Assembly (NCBI RefSeq): GCF_900996225.1
Contig: NZ_CAAJGL010000090.1
Location: 248,001-312,000, forward strand
Direction: 5' to 3'
DNA from: Paraburkholderia sp. BCC1884
GTDB lineage: Bacteria > Pseudomonadota > Gammaproteobacteria > Burkholderiales > Burkholderiaceae
DNA: 64,000 bases
Below, piece by piece: positions 45,549 through 54,749 of the stretch. The stretch's first letter is position 1. Each line of letters begins with the position of its first letter. The notes beneath the pieces were generated by a model. It was given only the letters and a program-made list of their open reading frames with translations, had not been told where the DNA came from and did no database searches. A program made the position numbers and the translations under genes.

Positions 45549-47503
45549 TGCACCACCGGCGTGCTGTCGGTGCCCGGCTCGGCTGCTTTCGTCGAGCGAC
45601 GGCCCAAGCCGCGCTTCAGATGAACCATCAGCAGCGAGATAGCCGCCGGCGTGATGCCCGAAATGCGCGATGCCTGCCCGATAGTTTCCGGACGGAATTG
45701 CGTCAACTTCTGACGCGCCTCAAACGACAGGCCACGAACTTCAGCGTAGTCCAGTCCATCCGGCAAACGCGTGCCTTCGTGCGCCTCATTGCGCTCTATC
45801 TCATCTGCCTGACGATCGATATAGCCCTGATACTTGATAGCGATTTCGATCTGCTCCTTAATCTGGGCACGCAAAACTTCGTCTGCCGCCAAGGTTTCGG
45901 GCGCAGCGCATTCGCCGGCGCGCAAACCGCAGACACCGTCGTACGTTACGCCCGGACGACGCAGCAAGTCTGCAAGGCTGTATTCGTGATCAATCGGTTT
46001 GCCGAGCAAAGCAGTCGCTTCTTCTGCCGGTAACGTCTTAGGATTGACCCACGTAGTGCGAAGACGCTCTGTTTCACGTGAAACAGCGTCACGTTTCCGG
46101 CTAAATGCGTCCCAGCGGACGTCGTCTACCACGCCCAACTCGCGACCCATCTCTGTCAACCGCATATCTGCATTGTCTTCGCGCAAGCTCAGGCGGTACT
46201 CAGCGCGGCTGGTGAACATGCGATACGGCTCCGACACGCCACGCGTGACCAGATCGTCGACGAGTACGCCCAGATAGGCCTGATCGCGGCGCGGGCACCA
46301 CGCCTCCTTGCCCTGCACATACAGCCCAGCGTTGATGCCGGCCAGCAAGCCTTGCGCGGCCGCTTCTTCGTAGCCGGTCGTGCCGTTGATCTGTCCTGCA
46401 AAGAACAGCCCACTGATCACCTTCGTTTCTAGCGATGCCTTCAATCCACGCGGATCGAAGTAGTCGTATTCGATCGCATAGCCCGGCCGCAGGATATGCG
46501 CGTGCTCCAAACCGCGCATCGAACGCACGAGTTCCAATTGCACGTCAAACGGCAAGCTCGTGGAGATTCCGTTCGGGTAGAACTCGTTGGTCGTCAGCCC
46601 TTCCGGTTCAAGAAAAATCTGATGCGATTCCTTCGATGCAAACCGATGAATCTTGTCCTCGATCGACGGGCAATAGCGCGGTCCCACCCCTTCGATCACG
46701 CCTGTGTACATCGGCGAACGATCGAGGCCACCGCGAATGATGTCGTGCGTCCGTTCGTTCGTATGCGTGACCCAGCATGGCACTTGTCGCGGATGCTGCT
46801 CCGCTCGACCCAAAAACGAAAACACCGGCACGGGATCGAGGTCGCCCGGTTGCTCTTCCAACTGCGAAAAGTCGATCGTCCGGCCGTCGATGCGCGGCGG
46901 AGTGCCAGTCTTCAGGCGCCCTTGCGGCAACTTCAACTCCTTCAGACGCGCGGACAACGACACCGCAGCGGGATCGCCCGCGCGACCGCCGGTGTAGTTG
47001 TTCAACCCCACGTGAATCTTGCCGTCCAGGAACGTCCCGGCTGTCAGCACCACGGCACGCGAGCGGAAACGAATGCCCACCTGCGTGACTGCACCTACAA
47101 CGCAATCGCCTTCCACCATCAAATCGTCGACGGCCTGCTGGAATAGCCACAAGTTCGGCTGGTTTTCGAGCCGATGGCGGATTGCCTGCTTGTACAGCAG
47201 ACGATCGGCTTGCGCGCGCGTCGCACGAACGGCTGGGCCTTTCGACGAATTGAGGATGCGGAACTGGATACCGCCCTCATCCGTTGCGGCCGCCATGGCG
47301 CCGCCGAGCGCATCGACTTCTTTCACCAAGTGGCCCTTGCCAATGCCGCCGATCGACGGATTGCAACTCATCTGGCCAAGGGTTTCGATGTTGTGAGTCA
47401 GCAGGAGCGTGGTGTTGCCCATGCGCGCCGATGCCAAAGCGGCTTCGGTTCCGGCATGGCCGCCGCCGACGACAATTACGTCAAATTCTGTGGGAAAAAG
47501 CAT
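45545..47503 (-). CDS. mnmG: tRNA uridine 5-carboxymethylaminomethyl modification enzyme MnmG
   Basis: The 652-residue FAD protein (GidA) works with MnmE to modify U34 of several tRNAs. It opens MLFPTEFDVIVVGGGHAGTEAALA with the FAD loop, followed by LGQMSCNPSIGGIGKGHLV and GTFLDGKIHVG. Codons around residues 473-478 (VSRET) coincide with a perfect parS palindrome, so the gene also serves as a centromere-like site. The start at 47503 follows the family alignment; the upstream GTG at 47515 is weaker. Confidence 0.97.
   Translation of the reverse strand: MLFPTEFDVIVVGGGHAGTEAALASARMGNTTLLLTHNIETLGQMSCNPSIGGIGKGHLVKEVDALGGAMAAATDEGGIQFRILNSSKGPAVRATRAQADRLLYKQAIRHRLENQPNLWLFQQAVDDLMVEGDCVVGAVTQVGIRFRSRAVVLTAGTFLDGKIHVGLNNYTGGRAGDPAAVSLSARLKELKLPQGRLKTGTPPRIDGRTIDFSQLEEQPGDLDPVPVFSFLGRAEQHPRQVPCWVTHTNERTHDIIRGGLDRSPMYTGVIEGVGPRYCPSIEDKIHRFASKESHQIFLEPEGLTTNEFYPNGISTSLPFDVQLELVRSMRGLEHAHILRPGYAIEYDYFDPRGLKASLETKVISGLFFAGQINGTTGYEEAAAQGLLAGINAGLYVQGKEAWCPRRDQAYLGVLVDDLVTRGVSEPYRMFTSRAEYRLSLREDNADMRLTEMGRELGVVDDVRWDAFSRKRDAVSRETERLRTTWVNPKTLPAEEATALLGKPIDHEYSLADLLRRPGVTYDGVCGLRAGECAAPETLAADEVLRAQIKEQIEIAIKYQGYIDRQADEIERNEAHEGTRLPDGLDYAEVRGLSFEARQKLTQFRPETIGQASRISGITPAAISLLMVHLKRGLGRRSTKAAEPGTDSTPVVQ
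46070..46085. promoter_or_regulatory. parS site inside mnmG
   Basis: The perfect 16-bp palindrome TGTTTCACGTGAAACA equals the consensus ParB-binding site of chromosomal Spo0J/ParB systems. It lies within the mnmG coding region, 2.1 kb from the parB end of the cluster. Confidence 0.95.
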
Positions 47504-47612
47504 CGCAGATCTCACGCCAGATCATCGCGTGAGCCTTTTAAAGGAAAATGTATGGGCGAATTATAACGGGTTCGGTTTTGGCCCGAATTCGTCCGAATGG
47601 CCTAAGAACAAA

Positions 47613-47648
47613 AAAGGCGGTGTGTTTCACGTGAAACACACCGCCTTT
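47613..47648 (-). terminator. parS embedded in the terminator of the livF operon
   Basis: A perfect 36-bp palindrome has 18-base arms AAAGGCGGTGTGTTTCAC and its complement. The central 16 bp (47623-47638) are the parS sequence TGTTTCACGTGAAACA. On the minus strand the palindrome is followed by six T, and livF ends only 30 bases away, so it also reads as an intrinsic terminator for that operon. The dual use is inference from sequence. Confidence 0.88.
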
Positions 47649-47678
47649 AGCCGGGATAGAACTCAGAACCTAGATCAC

Positions 47679-48443
47679 TTACGCCACTTTCTTGGCCAGT
47701 CCTAGGTAGGTTTCGATAACGCGCGGGTTTTGCGCCAAATCTACCGCCGGCCCTTCCAGCGCTAGTTCGCCCGTTTCTAGAACATAGCCGTAATCGGAGA
47801 TTTGCAATGCCGCGCGGGCATTCTGCTCGATAAGCAGTGTTGCTACGCCGGTCTGCCGCAACGCGCTGATGATGTGGAAAATTTCTTTAACGATCAACGG
47901 TGCAAGTCCCAGGCTCGGTTCATCCAGCATCAACAGATCTGGTTTGCCCATCAGCGCACGGCCGACGGCGAGCATTTGTCGCTCACCACCGGACAACGTT
48001 CCGGCAGCCTGCTTGCGCCGCTCCTTCAGTCGAGGAAAGAGCGTGAACACCGGTTCAAGCTGATCGAGAAAGTTGCGCTCCCCTGCTCGCTTCCGGCGAT
48101 ACGCACCCAGAACAAGGTTATCTTCCACAGTCATCGACGCAAACAGCTCGCGCTTTTCCGGCACCAGACACATTCCACGTGCAACTCGCTTCTCCACAGG
48201 TACGGCGCTGACGTCTTCACCTTGGTAACGGACCGCGCCTTTTGCGTGGCCCGACGTCGGCAACGCACCCATGATCGCGTTCAGCAACGTGGACTTGCCG
48301 GCACCGTTCGGCCCGATAACCGAAACGATCTGGCCGGCGCCCACCTTAATGGCTGCGCCGTGCAGCGCCTCGACTTTTCCATACCGCACCGACAGACCGT
48401 TCACATCCAGAATTGGCAGTGCGGCTTTCGTCGTGTTTTCCAT
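47679..48443 (-). CDS. livF: Branched-chain amino acid ABC transporter ATPase LivF
   Basis: The 254-residue ATPase has Walker A GPNGAGKSTLL, the signature LSGGERQMLAVGRAL and Walker B LLMLDEPSLGLAP, plus the LivF-type VPEKRELFASMTVEDNL. It powers uptake together with the LivM-LivG fusion and LivH just upstream. Its ATG shares one base with the stop codon of the fusion gene (TAATG). The operon ends in the parS-containing terminator. Confidence 0.93.
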   Translation of the reverse strand: MENTTKAALPILDVNGLSVRYGKVEALHGAAIKVGAGQIVSVIGPNGAGKSTLLNAIMGALPTSGHAKGAVRYQGEDVSAVPVEKRVARGMCLVPEKRELFASMTVEDNLVLGAYRRKRAGERNFLDQLEPVFTLFPRLKERRKQAAGTLSGGERQMLAVGRALMGKPDLLMLDEPSLGLAPLIVKEIFHIISALRQTGVATLLIEQNARAALQISDYGYVLETGELALEGPAVDLAQNPRVIETYLGLAKKVA

Positions 48444-50227
48444 TATTCCACCCCGCCCAAATAGGCTTCGAGCACTGCCGGATCCTGTTGCACCTCTTGC
48501 GGCAAACCTTCCGCGATCCGTGTTCCGAACTCCATCACCACCAATCGATCGGTGAGATTCATCACGAAATCCATATCGTGCTCGACCAGCAACACGCTCA
48601 TTCCTTCTGCCTTCAACCGTCGCAGCAAATCCGCGAGTTGCAGTTTCTCCTGATAACGCAAACCGGCCGCCGGTTCATCAAGTAGCAGCAAGGTCGGATC
48701 GCAACACAACGCACGGGCGATTTCGAGAATTCGCTGTTGTCCCAAAGCGAGGCTACCCGCTTCGTCGTACATGTGTTGCTCGAGCCCGACGCGGCGAATC
48801 TGCCGAGCCGCCTCCGCCATTAGACGCGCTTCTTCCGCGCCGTTGAGACGCACGACGCTGCGCCACACGCCGGCCTGACCACGCAGATGTGCGCCGATCG
48901 CAACGTTCTCCAATACCGTCATGCCTGGCAGCAACTTGACGTGCTGGAAGGTTCGCCCGATCCCCCGCTTGACGATTTCACGTGAACTCAACGAATCGAT
49001 GCGTTCGCCGCGGAAAGTGATTTCACCGCTGGTCGCCTGAAGCACGCCGGTCACCAGGTTGAAGGTCGTCGATTTGCCGGCGCCGTTCGGACCGATCAGG
49101 CCGATGATCTGCCCCGCCTTTACTTCAAAGCTCACGTCGTTCACCGCAACCAGACCGCCGAACTGCTTGCGCGCCTTGTTGACCGTCAGCAGATCCTCAC
49201 CAGCCGTAGGCTTGCTGCGCTGCGGCAAGGCTTCTGCATTTTCCGCTAGCTGCGCACGCGGCCCACGCGGGAAGAAGCGCGCGACGAATGGCCAAACACC
49301 CTGCCGCGCGTACTGAAGCAACAGGACCATCAAAATGCCGAATACGATCACTTCGAAGTTGCCGTTCTCGCCGAGCAGCTTTGGCAGCAGCGTTTGCAGA
49401 TAGTCCTGCAGCACGGTCAGAATCGCTGCACCCAGCACTGCACCCCAAACATGCGAGACGCCGCCCACCACCGCCATGAACAGAAACTCGATGCCGTGAT
49501 TCAGGCCGAACGGCGTCGGGTTCACGGCACGTTGCAGATGGGCGTACAGAAATCCCGATATCGACGCCAGTACGGCGGCATAAACGAAGATCACCACGCG
49601 CATCCACGCGGTATTTACGCCCATCGCCTCAGCCATCATGCCGCCGCCGCGCAACGCGCGAATCGCTCGCCCCGGCCGGCTATTAAGCAGGTTCTGAACA
49701 GAAATCACCGCACCGAGCACGACCAGCCAGATCAGGTAATAGATATGGCGGCCGGACTCCAGATTGATGCCAAACACATTCAGCACCGGAATTCCGTTGA
49801 TGCCGTCGTACTTGCCCAGGATGTCCAGGTTACCGAACAGATAAAACAGCGCGAGACCCCACGCGATCGTGCCGAGCGGCAAAAAGTGGCCCGACAGACG
49901 CATCGTTACGAGTCCAAGCATCAGCGCGATCAACGCCGTCACCACGACGCCAGCAATCAGCGCGAGCCACGGCGACACGCCATACGCGGTCGTCAGAAAC
50001 GCGGTGGCATAAGCGCCGATGCCGACGAACGCGGCTTGCCCGAAACTCGTCATCCCGCCAATCCCCGTCAGCAACACGAGGCCGATCGCCACGATCGAAT
50101 AGAGGCCGATGTAGTTGAGCAACGTTACCCAGTATTCAGGCACGTGAATTGGCCGCGGCAGCACCGGCAACGCGAACAGCACCACGAGGAACAGCCAGAA
50201 GAACTTGTTTTGCATGATCCGTTTCAT
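48443..50227 (-). CDS. LivM-LivG fusion: ABC permease joined to ATPase
   Basis: This 594-residue protein combines two subunits that are usually separate. Residues 1 to about 325 are a LivM-type permease with many membrane helices (GIGGMTSFGQAAFVGIGAYATA is its core motif). A polar linker rich in Arg, Pro and Ala (PRGPRAQLAENAEALPQRS) leads to a LivG-type ATPase with GPNGAGKSTTFNLVTGVL, the signature LALGQQRILEIARAL and LLLLDEPAAGLRYQEK. The frame is unbroken. The start at 50227 has GAGGAG nine bases before it. It lies four bases after livH. Confidence 0.93.
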   Translation of the reverse strand: MKRIMQNKFFWLFLVVLFALPVLPRPIHVPEYWVTLLNYIGLYSIVAIGLVLLTGIGGMTSFGQAAFVGIGAYATAFLTTAYGVSPWLALIAGVVVTALIALMLGLVTMRLSGHFLPLGTIAWGLALFYLFGNLDILGKYDGINGIPVLNVFGINLESGRHIYYLIWLVVLGAVISVQNLLNSRPGRAIRALRGGGMMAEAMGVNTAWMRVVIFVYAAVLASISGFLYAHLQRAVNPTPFGLNHGIEFLFMAVVGGVSHVWGAVLGAAILTVLQDYLQTLLPKLLGENGNFEVIVFGILMVLLLQYARQGVWPFVARFFPRGPRAQLAENAEALPQRSKPTAGEDLLTVNKARKQFGGLVAVNDVSFEVKAGQIIGLIGPNGAGKSTTFNLVTGVLQATSGEITFRGERIDSLSSREIVKRGIGRTFQHVKLLPGMTVLENVAIGAHLRGQAGVWRSVVRLNGAEEARLMAEAARQIRRVGLEQHMYDEAGSLALGQQRILEIARALCCDPTLLLLDEPAAGLRYQEKLQLADLLRRLKAEGMSVLLVEHDMDFVMNLTDRLVVMEFGTRIAEGLPQEVQQDPAVLEAYLGGVE

Positions 50228-50231
50228 CGCG

Positions 50232-51287
50232 TCACTCCTCTTCCTCTTCGGCATGCGGGCTGGCAAAACTGCGCCAGAGCAACACCGGGATGATCAGCGT
50301 GAACACGATCACTTCCTTATAAGCGCTCGCCCAGAACGACGAATACGATTCCAGCAGACCGACGAGGATCGAACCGGCCGCCGCCAGCGGATAGCTGACG
50401 AGTCCGCCGATAATCGCCCCCACGAAGCCCTTCAGACCGATCAGGAAGCCCGAGTCGTAGTAGATGGTGGTCAAGGGTGCAACGAGGATCCCGCACAGCG
50501 CACCGAGCCCCGCAGCGAGCGTGAACGCAAGGCGCCCAGCCTGCGTCGTGCCGATGCCGACCAGGCGCGCACCCAGTCGGTTCACCGACGTCGCACGCAA
50601 GGCCTTGCCCGAGATCGAGCGATCGAAGTACAGATACAGCGCCCCGATCAACACCACGGCCGTGCCGACCACCCACAGACTCTGCCCGGAGATCGTCAGC
50701 GTGCCGAGGTTGAAGGTGGCGTCGGAGAACGCGGTCGTGCGCGAGCCTTCCGCGCCGAACATCACGAGCCCGAGGCCGACCATCGCGAAGTGCACCGCCA
50801 CGGCCACGATCAGCAGCAGCAGCGTGGTCGCTTCTGCGATCGGCTCATACGCCAGGCGGTAGACGAACGGTCCCATCGGAATCACGATCAGCAACGTCAG
50901 TGCGATCTGCACGATCATCGGCAGCGGGTGAAGAAAAAGACCTTGAGTCACGGCGTAGACCGCGATCGGAAACAGCAGGAATTTGCCGACCATCAGCGCC
51001 AGTGTGCGAGCCGCGTGACGTCGACGTTCAGCATGCCGCACCATCCCCGCCGCCTCGACGACGAAGCATGCCGCGCCCATCGCCATCAGCAGCCAGCAAG
51101 TGGCCGGAAACTTTTGTGTCTGCAGTGCCGCGAGCGTGAGCGCACCGTACGAAACAAACTCGCCCTGCGGGATGAAGATCACCCGTGTCACGGAGAACAC
51201 CAGCACCAGCGCAAGCGCGAGCAGCGCATAAATCGCGCCGGTGGTGATGCCGTCCTGCGCGAGGATCGCTGCAATTGATAGATCCAT
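50232..51287 (-). CDS. livH: Branched-chain amino acid ABC transporter permease LivH
   Basis: The 351-residue permease is longer than usual because of an insert of roughly 50 residues near the N-terminus (a basic stretch MVRHAERRRHAARTLA between helices). The family motif is seen in ARLVGIGTTQAGRLAFTLAAGLGALCGILVAPLTTIYYDSG, represented here by its key Gly and Pro residues, and in GAIIGGLVSYPLAAAGSILVGL. It pairs with the LivM-LivG fusion. Confidence 0.9.
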   Translation of the reverse strand: MDLSIAAILAQDGITTGAIYALLALALVLVFSVTRVIFIPQGEFVSYGALTLAALQTQKFPATCWLLMAMGAACFVVEAAGMVRHAERRRHAARTLALMVGKFLLFPIAVYAVTQGLFLHPLPMIVQIALTLLIVIPMGPFVYRLAYEPIAEATTLLLLIVAVAVHFAMVGLGLVMFGAEGSRTTAFSDATFNLGTLTISGQSLWVVGTAVVLIGALYLYFDRSISGKALRATSVNRLGARLVGIGTTQAGRLAFTLAAGLGALCGILVAPLTTIYYDSGFLIGLKGFVGAIIGGLVSYPLAAAGSILVGLLESYSSFWASAYKEVIVFTLIIPVLLWRSFASPHAEEEEE

Positions 51288-51377
51288 ACTTCCTCGTCCT
51301 GAAGCGTCGAAATCGAAATCGGAAAACCGGCGTGGCGGCCAATGACACGGTCCACCACTGACCTTGCATGTCTGAAA

Positions 51378-51412
51378 AGGCGACCGCCGCGCCGGAACAC
51401 GGCGCGGCGGTC
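51378..51412 (-). terminator. Attenuating hairpin between the binding-protein gene and livH
   Basis: GACCGCCGCGCC and GGCGCGGCGGTC form a perfect 12-bp stem with a seven-base loop, followed on the minus strand by a short T run. It lies between the binding-protein gene and the permease genes, where partial termination would keep the receptor in excess. Confidence 0.6.
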
Positions 51413-51492
51413 GGTGCCATTGTCATCGAACAGAATGGCAATGCGGCGTCACATGCCGCACATTGCGCGAGAGGCGCGTACCGCTTTTGTTA

Positions 51493-52653
51493 TTAGTCGT
51501 TCTGCAGCTTCCACTTGCCGTCGACGATCTGCACGATCACGCGTGCGCGCTTGTCGAGGCCATTGTGGTCGGTCGGGGTGGTGTTCATGATGCCGTGCGA
51601 AACCGGCAGTTCCTTGATGTTCTCAAGGGCGCCACGCAGTGCCACGCGGAACGCTTCGGTGCCCGGCTGAGCGGTTTTGAGTGCGACCGGAATCGCCGCT
51701 TGCAGCATCTGGCCGGCGTCCCATGCGTGGCCGCCGAAGGTCGCCACCGAACCCGCGCCATACGCTTTCTCGTACGCCGCCTTATACGCTTCCGACGACT
51801 TCTTCACCGGATTCGAATCCGGCAATTGGTCGGCGACGAGGATCGGACCCGCGGGCAGGAATTCGCCTTCGCAATCCTTGCCGCACACACGCAGGAAGTC
51901 GTTGTTGGCGACGCCGTGCGTCTGATAGACCTTGCCCTTGTAGCCTCGCTCCTTGAGCGTCTTGGCCGGCAGTGCCGACGGCGTGCCCGCGCCCGCGATC
52001 AACACGGCATCGGGGTTCGCGCCCATCGTCTTCAACACCTGCCCCGTGACCGATGCGTCGGTGCGGTTGAAGCGCTCGTTCGAGACGATCTTGAGATTGT
52101 GCGCAGCGGCGGCCGCCGTGAAAACATTGTTCCAGCCGTCGCCATAGGCATCCGCGAAACCGATGAAGCCCACCGTTTTCACGCCGTGGTGTTCCATGTA
52201 GTCGGCGATCGCGTCAGCCATCAGGCTGTCGTTCTGGGGCGGCTTGAAAGCCCAGGCACGCTTGGCATCCATCGGCGAAATGATCGCAGCCGATGCTGCC
52301 AGCGAGATCACCGGTGTTTTGCCCTCGGCTGCGGGGTCGAGCATGGCGAGCGAGTTCGGCGTAACGGTCGAACCGATGATCGCATCGACGTGATCTTCGT
52401 CGATCAGCTTGCGCGTGTTCTGCACGGCCTTGCCGGTGTCCGATGCGTCGTCGAGGATGATGTATTGCACCGTCTTGCCGCCGATCTCCTTCGGCAGCAG
52501 CGCGATCGTATTCTTCTCAGGAATCCCGAGCGATGCAGCCGGCCCCGTAGTGGACAGCGTGACACCGATCTTCACCTGAGCGAATGCGGCGCCCGCGCCG
52601 CACATCAACGCCATTGCAACGCCGGTACGTACCCATTGGCTGGTTTTTTTCAT
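51493..52653 (-). CDS. ABC transporter periplasmic binding protein, copy 1
   Basis: The 386-residue receptor has a signal peptide (MKKTSQWVRTGVAMALMCGAGAAFAQ, cleavage near 26). The mature part begins VKIGVTLSTTGPAASLGIPEKN, a type I periplasmic binding fold of the Liv/amide class. It contains two Cys in VCGKDCEG that may form a disulfide. GGAGACTCG precedes the ATG. It is the first gene of the operon with livH, the LivM-LivG fusion and livF. It is closely similar to the protein encoded at 53067. Confidence 0.92.
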   Translation of the reverse strand: MKKTSQWVRTGVAMALMCGAGAAFAQVKIGVTLSTTGPAASLGIPEKNTIALLPKEIGGKTVQYIILDDASDTGKAVQNTRKLIDEDHVDAIIGSTVTPNSLAMLDPAAEGKTPVISLAASAAIISPMDAKRAWAFKPPQNDSLMADAIADYMEHHGVKTVGFIGFADAYGDGWNNVFTAAAAAHNLKIVSNERFNRTDASVTGQVLKTMGANPDAVLIAGAGTPSALPAKTLKERGYKGKVYQTHGVANNDFLRVCGKDCEGEFLPAGPILVADQLPDSNPVKKSSEAYKAAYEKAYGAGSVATFGGHAWDAGQMLQAAIPVALKTAQPGTEAFRVALRGALENIKELPVSHGIMNTTPTDHNGLDKRARVIVQIVDGKWKLQND

Positions 52654-53066
52654 TGCGAGTCTCCAAACGCTTTGAAGCGCGTATCTGTAATCCGGCTCAC
52701 GGGCCGGGTGTCTGAATCTAGTTATAGGGTTGAGGCGTGCCAAGCATGGTTTTCCCTGCTCGACGCGAAGCCTCCACCGTTGCGTTGCCATTGCCCTGCT
52801 GCATACCGCACCTGCCGACTGCTGCGATTCGTGTCTCGCGTCTTGTTGCGCCATGTCGTATCGATCTACTGGCAACAAAACACTAACATGTTAGTAGTAT
52901 TCGTTCTGCTTCATCGACGGTCAATAGACGGCGGCCCGAATGCGGGTTTGTCCTGAAGCCGTCGCGCCACACTTCCCGCTCGCGTTTTCGCGTCGATCGG
53001 GCAATAAAAAAGACGCGTCAACTGCACGCGTCTTTTGAATGGGTTTCCGTATCGCTTCGCCTTCGC
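52654..53066. other. Gap between the two paralogous binding-protein genes
   Basis: It contains the 14-bp palindrome ACTAACATGTTAGT at 52882-52895, a candidate operator about 230 bp before the first binding-protein gene, and the terminator of the second one at 53010-53034. No gene is supported. Confidence 0.5.
53010..53034 (-). terminator. Terminator of the second binding-protein gene
   Basis: AAGACGCGT and ACGCGTCTT form the stem, with a run of A on the left that reads as T on the minus strand. Confidence 0.82.
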
Positions 53067-54233
53067 TCAGTCGCCGGCCAACTTCCACTTGCCGCCGACA
53101 ATCTCCACCATCACGCGCGCCCGCTGGTCGAGGCCAGCATGGTCGTTCGCGCTCATGTTGAAGATGCCGTGCGACGCCGGCAAATCTTTGGTGCTCTCAA
53201 GCGCGGCGCGCAGCGCCTCGCGGAATGCCGGTGTGCCAGGTTGGCCCTTCTTCAGCGCTAGAGGAATCGCGCGTTGCAAGAGCAAGCCCGCGTCCCACGC
53301 ATGGCCGCCGAAGGTCGACACCGAGCCCGCGCCATAGGCGGTTTCATACGCGTGCTTGTAGGCGAGCGCCGGCTTCTTTACCGGATTCGAATCGGGCAGT
53401 TGATCCGCGACCAGCAGCGGGCCGGCGGGCAGGAACGTACCTTCGCAATCCTTGCCGCACACGCGCAGGAAATCGTTATTGGCTACGCCGTGCGTCTGAT
53501 AGAGCTTGCCCTTGTAACCGCGCTCCTTGAGCGTTTTTTGCGGCAGCGCGGCCGGTGTACCCGCGCCGGCGATCAGCACCGCGTCCGGGTTTTGCGACAT
53601 CACTTTCAGCACCTGGCCGGTAACCGACGCGTCGTTGCGCGCGAAGCGTTCGTTCGCGACGATCTTGATCTTCGCGAGATCCGCGGCCTTGCCGAATTCC
53701 TTGAACCAGCTCTCACCGTAGGCATCCGAGAAGCCGATGAAGGCTACCGTCTTCACGCCATGATTGGCCATGTGTTGCGCGATGGCGGTCGCCATCAGGA
53801 TGTCGTTTTGCGGTGTCTTGAAGACCCACGCGCGCTTCGCGTCCATGGGTTCGACGATGCTGGCCGCAGCGGCCATGGAGATCATGGGCGTGGTGCTTTC
53901 GGCGGCGACGTCGATCATTGCAAGCGAGTTCGGCACGACGGTCGAGCCGATCATGGCATCGACGTGCTCTTCGCTGGTGAGCTTGCGAGCGTTCTTGACG
54001 GCTTGCGTGGAATCGGTGGCGTCGTCGAGCACGATGTAGTCGATCTTTTGCCCCGCCACTTCTTTCGGCAGCAGTGCAATCGTGTTCTTTTCCGGAATAC
54101 CGAGCGATGCGGCCGGACCCGTTGCGGACACCGTGACGCCGATTTTCACGTCTGCAAATGCATGGCTGCTCCATGCTGCGGATACACCTGTCGCGACCAC
54201 TGCCGCGCTAATCCAACGCAATGCCGACTTCAT
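53067..54233 (-). CDS. ABC transporter periplasmic binding protein, copy 2
   Basis: The 388-residue receptor has a signal peptide (MKSALRWISAAVVATGVSA...AFA) and a mature sequence that parallels copy 1 throughout: VKIGVTVSATGPAASLGIPEKN, GVKTVAFIGFSDAYGESW, LRVCGKDCEG and LVADQLPDSNPVKK. It stands alone between its own upstream region and a terminator, so it probably delivers a related ligand to the transporter at 47.7-51.3 kb. The duplication looks recent but divergent. Confidence 0.9.
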   Translation of the reverse strand: MKSALRWISAAVVATGVSAAWSSHAFADVKIGVTVSATGPAASLGIPEKNTIALLPKEVAGQKIDYIVLDDATDSTQAVKNARKLTSEEHVDAMIGSTVVPNSLAMIDVAAESTTPMISMAAAASIVEPMDAKRAWVFKTPQNDILMATAIAQHMANHGVKTVAFIGFSDAYGESWFKEFGKAADLAKIKIVANERFARNDASVTGQVLKVMSQNPDAVLIAGAGTPAALPQKTLKERGYKGKLYQTHGVANNDFLRVCGKDCEGTFLPAGPLLVADQLPDSNPVKKPALAYKHAYETAYGAGSVSTFGGHAWDAGLLLQRAIPLALKKGQPGTPAFREALRAALESTKDLPASHGIFNMSANDHAGLDQRARVMVEIVGGKWKLAGD

Positions 54234-54266
54234 GCCGCTCCTCTGCCTACCCCGTTATTCAATCGA

Positions 54267-54290
54267 ATTTAAATCCGTGGATTTAAATCC
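54267..54290. promoter_or_regulatory. AT-rich palindrome upstream of binding-protein copy 2
   Basis: ATTTAAATCC is present twice in direct orientation four bases apart and also forms a 10-bp inverted repeat (ATTTAAATCC-GT-GGATTTAAAT). It lies 34 bases before the ATG, which suits an operator overlapping the promoter or the transcription start. Confidence 0.5.
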
Positions 54291-54452
54291 CGACCCAGCG
54301 GTCGGTGAATAGCGAGTGTAGCGGACGAAAGCGCAGCGCTGCAAGCGTTTTGCAGGGTTACAACGGGTGCCAATGAGGGTGTTGCGGCGACTAAAAAAGA
54401 GATACCGATTTAGCACGGTAATTGAATGGAGCATGACGGAAAGCACAAATAA

Positions 54453-54486
54453 AAAGCGCTGTTGGATATCAATCCAACAGCGCTTT
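54453..54486 (-). terminator. Terminator of the second ABC operon
   Basis: AAAGCGCTGTTGGAT and ATCCAACAGCGCTTT form a perfect 15-bp stem with loop ATCA. The A run to its left reads as T on the minus strand. It is 265 bases beyond the last gene of the operon. Confidence 0.75.
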
Positions 54487-54749
54487 CGTCTGGGCACTGA
54501 GTGCCTCATTGTCTCCTCGTTCTCCACCTGCAAAATTCGTGGTGCATCAGAACTGCATGAAGATTAAACGAGCACCTTCCGTACTACAACTAGCAATTAC
54601 CCTAGTGGTGCAGCGCAGCACCAAGTTGGGGCGCCGTTGCGCCATCCTGGTTTGCACCGACCGGCTGCCAGTGAGTCGTGCTCGAACTTCACGATGCAAC
54701 GAGTGGCGAATTATATCGGATGCCGAAGCAACGGAACATCTGATTCTGC

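Larger units (their letters stand above)
54234..54749. other. Gap between binding-protein copy 2 and the second ABC operon
   Basis: About 515 bases holding the ATTTAAATCC repeat just before copy 2, the terminator of the second ABC operon and otherwise nothing I can support. A minus-strand frame at 54255-54533 crosses the terminator and is rejected. Confidence 0.55.

Noticed and set aside
54255..54533. 92-codon minus-strand frame
   Set aside because: It runs through the strong terminator at 54453-54486 and the AT-rich palindrome, and has no family content.
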